DNA of 64,000 bases. It comes from UTCHB3 sp964531325. Lineage in GTDB: Bacteria > Bacteroidota > Ignavibacteria > Ignavibacteriales > Ignavibacteriaceae. Each line of letters opens with the position of its first letter. Positions within the stretch are counted from its first letter, which is position 1. The DNA lies in assembly GCA_964531325.1 (NCBI GenBank), contig CAZHCW010000013.1:46365-110364 (forward strand). Reading direction: 5' to 3'. A program made the translations under genes and the position numbers. Below are positions 59,363 through 64,000 of the stretch, piece after piece. The notes beneath the pieces are model-generated. The model was given only the letters and a program-made list of their open reading frames with translations, was not told the origin of the DNA and did no database searches.

Positions 59363-60811
59363 TTATTTTTTTTGATGCCTGATTAAAGCGGATATACTCC
59401 CTACAAGTAAACATACCGATACTCCAATAAGGATGAACCATGTCCATGCCATCCATTTAAATGAAATAACCACAATCATAGCTGCAATGGATGTAAGAAA
59501 ACCTGTTATTGCATCCCTCTGATCGGCTCTTTTGTTTATTATTCCAAGCAAAAATGTTCCCAATAATCCTCCTGAAGTGAAGGATGCAATGCTTAAAGCA
59601 ACTTCAACTGCCGCCCCCTTAATCTCAAGGAAAAAGAACGCAGAGACAGCCAGAATTGCTGCCCAAAAGATGGTTAATCTCTTGGAGATTAGAAGTTGCC
59701 TCTCTTCAGTGAGCTTTTTCTTTCCGAGTATGGAATAAACATCATAAAATGATGAGGATGCCAGTGAACTGACTGAACCTGCAAGAGTTGATAGAGCCGC
59801 CGCCATAAGCCCCGCAACAAGCACACCTTTTAACCCCGCAGGCAGGTAATTAATAATAAAAAACGGGAATACTTCATCAGCCTTGGCAAAAACTCTTCCT
59901 TGAAAATAGATGTGAAGCAGAACCCCAAGAATTAAAAAAATTGCGAATTGAATTACTATTATCACACCACTTGCGATAACCGCTTTTTGTGCACTTTTTA
60001 ATTCACCCGTTGCCAACAGTCGCTGCACCACAAGTTGGTCGGTGCCGTGGGAGGCCATTGAAAGAAAAGCCCCGCCGGTTAATCCTGCAAGAAGTGTATA
60101 GGGAGTGTTAAAAAATGTTTTAAAATCGAGATTAAAACCGGGATTCAGGAATTCCAATCTGCCTGCGGCAACTTCAGTTCCAAGTTTTGTGAACAAATCA
60201 CCCGGAATGAGATACCAAATTACGAATGATGAAATTACAGCTCCACCAAGGTAAACAAACATCTGCATCGCATCCACCCAAATTACACCCTTCAATCCAC
60301 CGGTATAAGTGTAAATCAAGGTTACAAAAACAATTATCAGGATGGCATAAGGATAGTCGATATCAAGAAGCAGTTTTACGGGGACGGCAGTTGCAAAAAG
60401 CCTTACTCCATCACCCGCAACCCGGGTGAATATAAAAACAATGGAAGCTGTGGTGCGGGTGTTTTTGCCAAATCTGCTCTCTAAAAATGCGTAGGCAGTG
60501 GAAAGATCACCTTTAAAATATTGTGGAAGCAGAAGGTAGGCAACGATGATTCGTCCAAGCAGATAACCAACGGTAACTTGCAGGAAATGTAAATTGGTCA
60601 GATATGCCACACCGGGAATTGAGATAAATGTAAGTGTGCTGGTTTCGGCGGCAACAATGGAAAATGTAACCAACCACCATTTAACTTTTTCTGTTCCCAG
60701 AAAATAGTCTTTTACACTCCTCTGCTTCCCACCGACAAACCTGCCCCAAAGTGCGGCAAATATGAGGTAGATTACTACAATTGAGTAGTCAACTAATGTA
60801 AATGAGTTCAA
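59363..60811 (-). CDS. Sodium:solute symporter family protein (short)
   Basis: A 482-residue SSS transporter, about thirteen helices. Motifs: YFLGTEKVKWWLVTFSIVAAETSTLTFISIPG, YTYTGGLKGVIWVDAMQMFVY and LAGSVSSLASSSFYDVY (fragments given: TYTGGLKGVIWVDA, STLAGSVSSLASSS). It is more distant from the neighbouring symporter, which it follows after 78 bases on the minus strand (upstream in order). TTG start at 60811, no strong ribosome-binding site. A sodium-coupled role is inferred from family. Confidence 0.85.
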   Translation of the reverse strand: MNSFTLVDYSIVVIYLIFAALWGRFVGGKQRSVKDYFLGTEKVKWWLVTFSIVAAETSTLTFISIPGVAYLTNLHFLQVTVGYLLGRIIVAYLLLPQYFKGDLSTAYAFLESRFGKNTRTTASIVFIFTRVAGDGVRLFATAVPVKLLLDIDYPYAILIIVFVTLIYTYTGGLKGVIWVDAMQMFVYLGGAVISSFVIWYLIPGDLFTKLGTEVAAGRLEFLNPGFNLDFKTFFNTPYTLLAGLTGGAFLSMASHGTDQLVVQRLLATGELKSAQKAVIASGVIIVIQFAIFLILGVLLHIYFQGRVFAKADEVFPFFIINYLPAGLKGVLVAGLMAAALSTLAGSVSSLASSSFYDVYSILGKKKLTEERQLLISKRLTIFWAAILAVSAFFFLEIKGAAVEVALSIASFTSGGLLGTFLLGIINKRADQRDAITGFLTSIAAMIVVISFKWMAWTWFILIGVSVCLLVGSISALIRHQKK

Positions 60812-60853
60812 TATTTATTCAAGAAAACCGGAAACGAACCGGTTCAGATTCCG

Positions 60854-61204
60854 TTAGTGCAAAAGTTTTAGCTCAGACAGAGCCTCATCAAGAGAGTTGC
60901 TCAGTTTTAATACCTTGTCGAGCTGTGTTATCTTTATCAGGGTTAATATCTTTTTTGATGGACATACAATTCGCAGACTACCACTGATACTCCCCATCAA
61001 CCTGTTGGCAACAAGAAGTGTGCTCAAGCCGCTACTATCGCAACTTTCCACTAAAGAAAGGTCGATCACCATTTTTCTGACTGAATTCTCTTTTACCATA
61101 CCGGTAAATTCACCCTTGACAAGACCTGAAATGTTTGCATCAAGTCGAATTTCGTTAAGAGTGAAAATAGAAATTCCGTCGATTTTGTCGATTGTATAGT
61201 TCAT
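60854..61204 (-). CDS. STAS-domain anti-sigma factor antagonist-like protein
   Basis: A 116-residue STAS protein from the ATG at 61204; a TTG nine bases earlier is less likely. The phosphorylation site lies in VESCDSSGLSTLLVANRL, the usual DSSG followed by L (Asp59, Ser60, Ser61 in the longer numbering). Such proteins act in partner-switching with an anti-sigma kinase; no RsbW-like kinase is in the window. The gene is 42 bases upstream of the short symporter gene; functional connection unclear. Confidence 0.85.
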   Translation of the reverse strand: MNYTIDKIDGISIFTLNEIRLDANISGLVKGEFTGMVKENSVRKMVIDLSLVESCDSSGLSTLLVANRLMGSISGSLRIVCPSKKILTLIKITQLDKVLKLSNSLDEALSELKLLH

Positions 61205-61287
61205 GTAACTCAAATTTATTACGGAAATAAATAAAAAACAACCCGCTAATAAATTCCAAAAGATATTATTACGATATTACAAACTTA

Positions 61288-63321
61288 TTATAATTTTTCT
61301 GCCGATAAAAGTTTTTCTAAAAATTCTTCTTCTGTTAAGATACCAACCCCAAGTTTCTGAGCTTTGTCAAGTTTTGAACCGGCACTCTCACCCGCAATAA
61401 CGAAATCAGTATTTTTACTGACAGATGATACTGACTTACCCCCAAGATTTGTGATTCGCTCGGCAGCCTCTTCTCTTTTCATCGATGAAAGAGTTCCTGT
61501 GAGTACAAAAGATTTGTTTTTAAAGAAATTATCAATTGCCTCTTTCTTTTGCTCACCCTCCAATTGAAGACCAAAATCTCTCAGGTCTGAAATGAGATGG
61601 AGATTGTGCTCATCAGAGAAAAACTTGACAACACTTTGGGCTATTGATTCACCAATCTCATATACTTTTTTTATCTCTTCAACCCCGGCATTCTTCAGAT
61701 TGTCGAGTGAAACAAAATGATCAGCGAGTTTTTTTGCTGCACCGGCACCAACATATCGGATTCCAATTGCAAAAAGAACTTTATGAAATGGTTTGGATTT
61801 GCTCAGTTCAATCGACTTCAACAGATTATCGATGCTCTTTTCCCCAAACCGCTCAATACTTTTTAATTCTTTTTCCCTCTCTTTTAATCGATAGATATCG
61901 GCATAAGTTTTAAGGAAGCCTGAATCCACAAACTGATCGATGATAGCTGTTCCCAATCCCTCTATGTCCATCGCTCCCCGTGATGCAAAATGTTCGATGC
62001 GCCCCTTAACCTGTGCAGCACATTCTCCATTTTCGCAATAATATGCAGCTTCATTTTCAGGACGGAAGACTCCCGAACCACAGACGGGACAAATGAGTGG
62101 TGCACTTTCAGGTTTGGTATCTGATCCTCTTTCTTCAATAACAACAGACACAACCTTTGGGATAACATCTCCCCCTTTTTCGATGATTACGGTATCACCC
62201 CTTCTAATATCTTTTTTTGTTATCTCGTCAAAATTGTGGAGAGTTGCCCTGCTAATTGTTGATCCGGCAAGAAATACCGGTTCAAGTTCTGCCACCGGTG
62301 TGATGGCTCCCGTTCTGCCAACTTGCCAGGTAATATCATTTAATTTTGTTTTTGCCTGTTTGGCTTTAAATTTGAACGCACATGCCCACCTTGGTGATTT
62401 GGCTATACTTCCAAGAAGCTCCTGATGACGGAATGAATTTACCTTTATTACCACTCCATCCACTTCATAAGGCAAATCTTCCCTCTTACTTTCAAGTTCT
62501 TTACAAAAATCGAGTACTTCTTCAATCGAGTTGCACAGGGCATAATTTGGGTTAACTCTGAAGCCAAGTTTGGTTAAAAACTTAAGATTTTCATATTGAG
62601 TTTTGTGGGAGGAGATATTGCTGAGATAATAATATGTAAATATCTGAAGAGGTCGTTTGGCGGTATCAGCAGGATTGAGAAGTTTTAGAGTGCCCGAGGC
62701 AAGATTTCGCGGATTGGCAAAAAGTTTTTCACCCTTTTTCTGTCTCTCGCTGTTGAGGCGCTCAAAAACAGCTTTTTCCATGTAAACTTCACCACGAACC
62801 TCAAAATTTCCATCACTCTCATTTGTGAAGTGTATCGTATCCACCGAAAGAGGAATCGATCGGATGGTTTTTACATTCGCGGTAACATCCTCACCCGTCA
62901 CTCCATCGCCGCGGGTGGCTCCCGTAACCAGTATTCCATTTTGATATCTGAGACTTACTGAAAGACCATCAATTTTATATTCAACAACATATTCAATTTT
63001 TTCACTTTGAGGCAGTCCTTCTCTCACCCTTCTGTCAAAATCAAAAAGTTCTTCCTCATTATATGTATTTGCAAGACTGAGCATGGGGTAGTTGTGAACA
63101 ACGGGTTTAAAATCGTTTTCAAGATCACTCCCTACCCTGCGAGTGGGGCTGTCGGGTAATACAAGTTCGGGGTTCTCCCTTTCGAGTCGTTCAAGCTCTT
63201 TGTAGAGCATATCGTACTCGAGATCGGTAATCTCCGGATCAGCGAGAACATAATATCTGTGGTCGTGATATTTTAATTCATCACTTAGCTGTTGTATTCT
63301 TTTTCTTAGTGGGTTTGGCAT
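61288..63321 (-). CDS. ligA: NAD-dependent DNA ligase
   Basis: About 677 residues from the ATG at 63321. The AMP-accepting lysine is Lys116 in EYKIDGLSVSLRY, matching the position in other LigA proteins, and supports this start over the TTG at 63357. Order of domains: Ia (HDHRYYVLADPEITD), adenylation, OB fold, zinc finger with four cysteines (CPVCGSGVF and YYCENGECAAQ), helix-hairpin-helix, BRCT at the C-terminus (FFKNKSFVLTGTLSSMKREEA). It overlaps the end of the upstream gene by about 40 bases. Confidence 0.95.
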   Translation of the reverse strand: MPNPLRKRIQQLSDELKYHDHRYYVLADPEITDLEYDMLYKELERLERENPELVLPDSPTRRVGSDLENDFKPVVHNYPMLSLANTYNEEELFDFDRRVREGLPQSEKIEYVVEYKIDGLSVSLRYQNGILVTGATRGDGVTGEDVTANVKTIRSIPLSVDTIHFTNESDGNFEVRGEVYMEKAVFERLNSERQKKGEKLFANPRNLASGTLKLLNPADTAKRPLQIFTYYYLSNISSHKTQYENLKFLTKLGFRVNPNYALCNSIEEVLDFCKELESKREDLPYEVDGVVIKVNSFRHQELLGSIAKSPRWACAFKFKAKQAKTKLNDITWQVGRTGAITPVAELEPVFLAGSTISRATLHNFDEITKKDIRRGDTVIIEKGGDVIPKVVSVVIEERGSDTKPESAPLICPVCGSGVFRPENEAAYYCENGECAAQVKGRIEHFASRGAMDIEGLGTAIIDQFVDSGFLKTYADIYRLKEREKELKSIERFGEKSIDNLLKSIELSKSKPFHKVLFAIGIRYVGAGAAKKLADHFVSLDNLKNAGVEEIKKVYEIGESIAQSVVKFFSDEHNLHLISDLRDFGLQLEGEQKKEAIDNFFKNKSFVLTGTLSSMKREEAAERITNLGGKSVSSVSKNTDFVIAGESAGSKLDKAQKLGVGILTEEEFLEKLLSAEKL

Positions 63322-63961
63322 TCTTGGTCGTAGCCTTGATAAATCCGTTTTTGTCAATGTTTAAAGTCTGAACACCTTTTTTCTTTGGCAGTTCAAGGGG
63401 TTTGTCGTTGAGGGTTACACTAAGAAGTGAAGCATTTTCTACCCGCAGGTCTATTCTTTTACTTGCGTTATAAGTAACAGGTTGGGTAGGATCAACAATT
63501 GTGGATTTTAAAGTGTCCTTTTTGTCGATTATCGCCCTTATTTTTGTAGTATCTTTTGAGTTGATCACAAGAATAACAGTATCAGCATCGGGTGGAAGTT
63601 TTATATCATTCAATCCGTTTGCCTGAAATTTGTTGCTGGTATCCTGCACACCATTTAAGAGTTCATCAACCTGACGACCGTCAGTTCTTATCTCATTATC
63701 GCTCGATTTACCCGAAAAAATAACATACAAAACAACTGCAAGCACTACAATTACGGCACCAATAGCAAGATAACTTTTTTTCATTGCAATCAGCTTCTTG
63801 AAGAAACTTGAATCTTGATTTGCCATGAACGACTCAATCCAGTTCCTGAGTTTCTGCTGTAAATCTGTTTGAGGCTGTTGTGGTTTTGAATCCACAGGAT
63901 CATCAAAATACGATTGTTGCGCCTGCGACGGTGCGGGTGGTTGGGGAGGTACCTTCTCCAC
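63281..63961 (-). CDS. RodZ-like membrane protein without the HTH domain
   Basis: 226 residues from a GTG at 63961. Proline/glutamine-rich cytoplasmic leader (1-60), one membrane helix (about 64-85), and a periplasmic domain (about 115-215) with TLKSTIVDPTQPVTYNAS, KRIDLRVENASLLSVTLNDKPL and GVQTLNIDKNGFI, the DUF4115 pattern of RodZ (shown by parts IDLRVENASLLSV and TLNIDKNG). RodZ normally starts with a helix-turn-helix domain, absent here; a stop occurs in frame about 30 bases before the GTG. The upstream part may lie outside the window in another frame or as a separate gene. Lys-rich tail overlaps ligA. Confidence 0.6.
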   Translation of the reverse strand: MEKVPPQPPAPSQAQQSYFDDPVDSKPQQPQTDLQQKLRNWIESFMANQDSSFFKKLIAMKKSYLAIGAVIVVLAVVLYVIFSGKSSDNEIRTDGRQVDELLNGVQDTSNKFQANGLNDIKLPPDADTVILVINSKDTTKIRAIIDKKDTLKSTIVDPTQPVTYNASKRIDLRVENASLLSVTLNDKPLELPKKKGVQTLNIDKNGFIKATTKNAKPTKKKNTTAK

Positions 63962-64000
63962 AATATGACAAAGCGGATGCAGTATGGTTCATCCTTACCG

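Overview
The window is AT-rich bacterial chromosome with long runs of co-oriented housekeeping genes. Gene content (clade II nitrous oxide reductase cluster with a Sec-type lipoprotein signal, type 2 isopentenyl-diphosphate isomerase, SufBCDSU, tandem Na+ symporters, large peptidase-MA/beta-barrel proteins) and two promoters resembling the Bacteroidota TAnnTTTG type suggest an Ignavibacteria-like member of the Bacteroidota/Chlorobi group. This is inference from content; no rRNA or tRNA gene is visible to confirm it.

Layout. 1-1077 (minus): the 5' end of a branched-chain aminotransferase and two small membrane proteins (TM2, DUF2752). 1337-2380 (plus): a SPOR-like exported protein. 2782-8639 (minus): a tripartite MacAB/TolC-type exporter. 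8788-16298 (minus): PP2C phosphatase, Ser/Thr kinase with an extracytoplasmic propeller, MurA, a membrane metalloprotease-like protein and CCA-adding enzyme, probably one transcript. 16462-24538 (minus): type 2 IDI, polyprenyl synthase, HPr, enzyme I, a 939-residue peptidase-MA/propeller/barrel protein and a propeller lipoprotein. 25030-33956 (plus): cytochrome c, nosZ, nosB-like, nosL, nosD, nosF, nosY, then an Fe-S type Rrf2 regulator, a double DUF2249 protein, an oxidase-subunit-I-like membrane protein and a MIP18/DUF59 protein. A strong promoter and two copies of a 22-bp palindrome-like site precede the cluster. 35695-42407 (minus): sufB-C-D-S-U, a SufT-like protein, a bacilliredoxin and a second Rrf2 regulator.

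Between the two iron-sulfur/nos blocks and again at 42.4-46.1 kb lies an accessory zone. It holds families of short dispersed repeats, a decayed CopG-type antitoxin, an intact vapBC pair with a palindromic operator, a GNAT acetyltransferase, a candidate structured RNA, and a LamG lipoprotein gene broken by two apparent -1 frameshifts. 46185-50023 (minus) is a three-gene cassette of unknown function: a Lon-like (S16-fold) domain joined through one membrane helix to FG-GAP-like repeats, a protein whose N-terminus loosely resembles a sigma factor, and a small protein. It is the best candidate here for an undescribed system.

50188-63961 (minus) returns to housekeeping: lipoproteins, an MsbA-type exporter, XerD, a PgpH-type c-di-AMP phosphodiesterase, a HAD phosphatase, two Na+/solute symporters, a STAS protein, DNA ligase and a RodZ-like protein at the right edge.

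Functional links: nos genes, Rrf2 regulators, two MIP18 paralogues and the Suf machinery sit side by side, so iron-sulfur supply and nitrogen-oxide respiration are probably coordinated here. The kinase/phosphatase pair is coupled to murA, suggesting phospho-control of the cell envelope.
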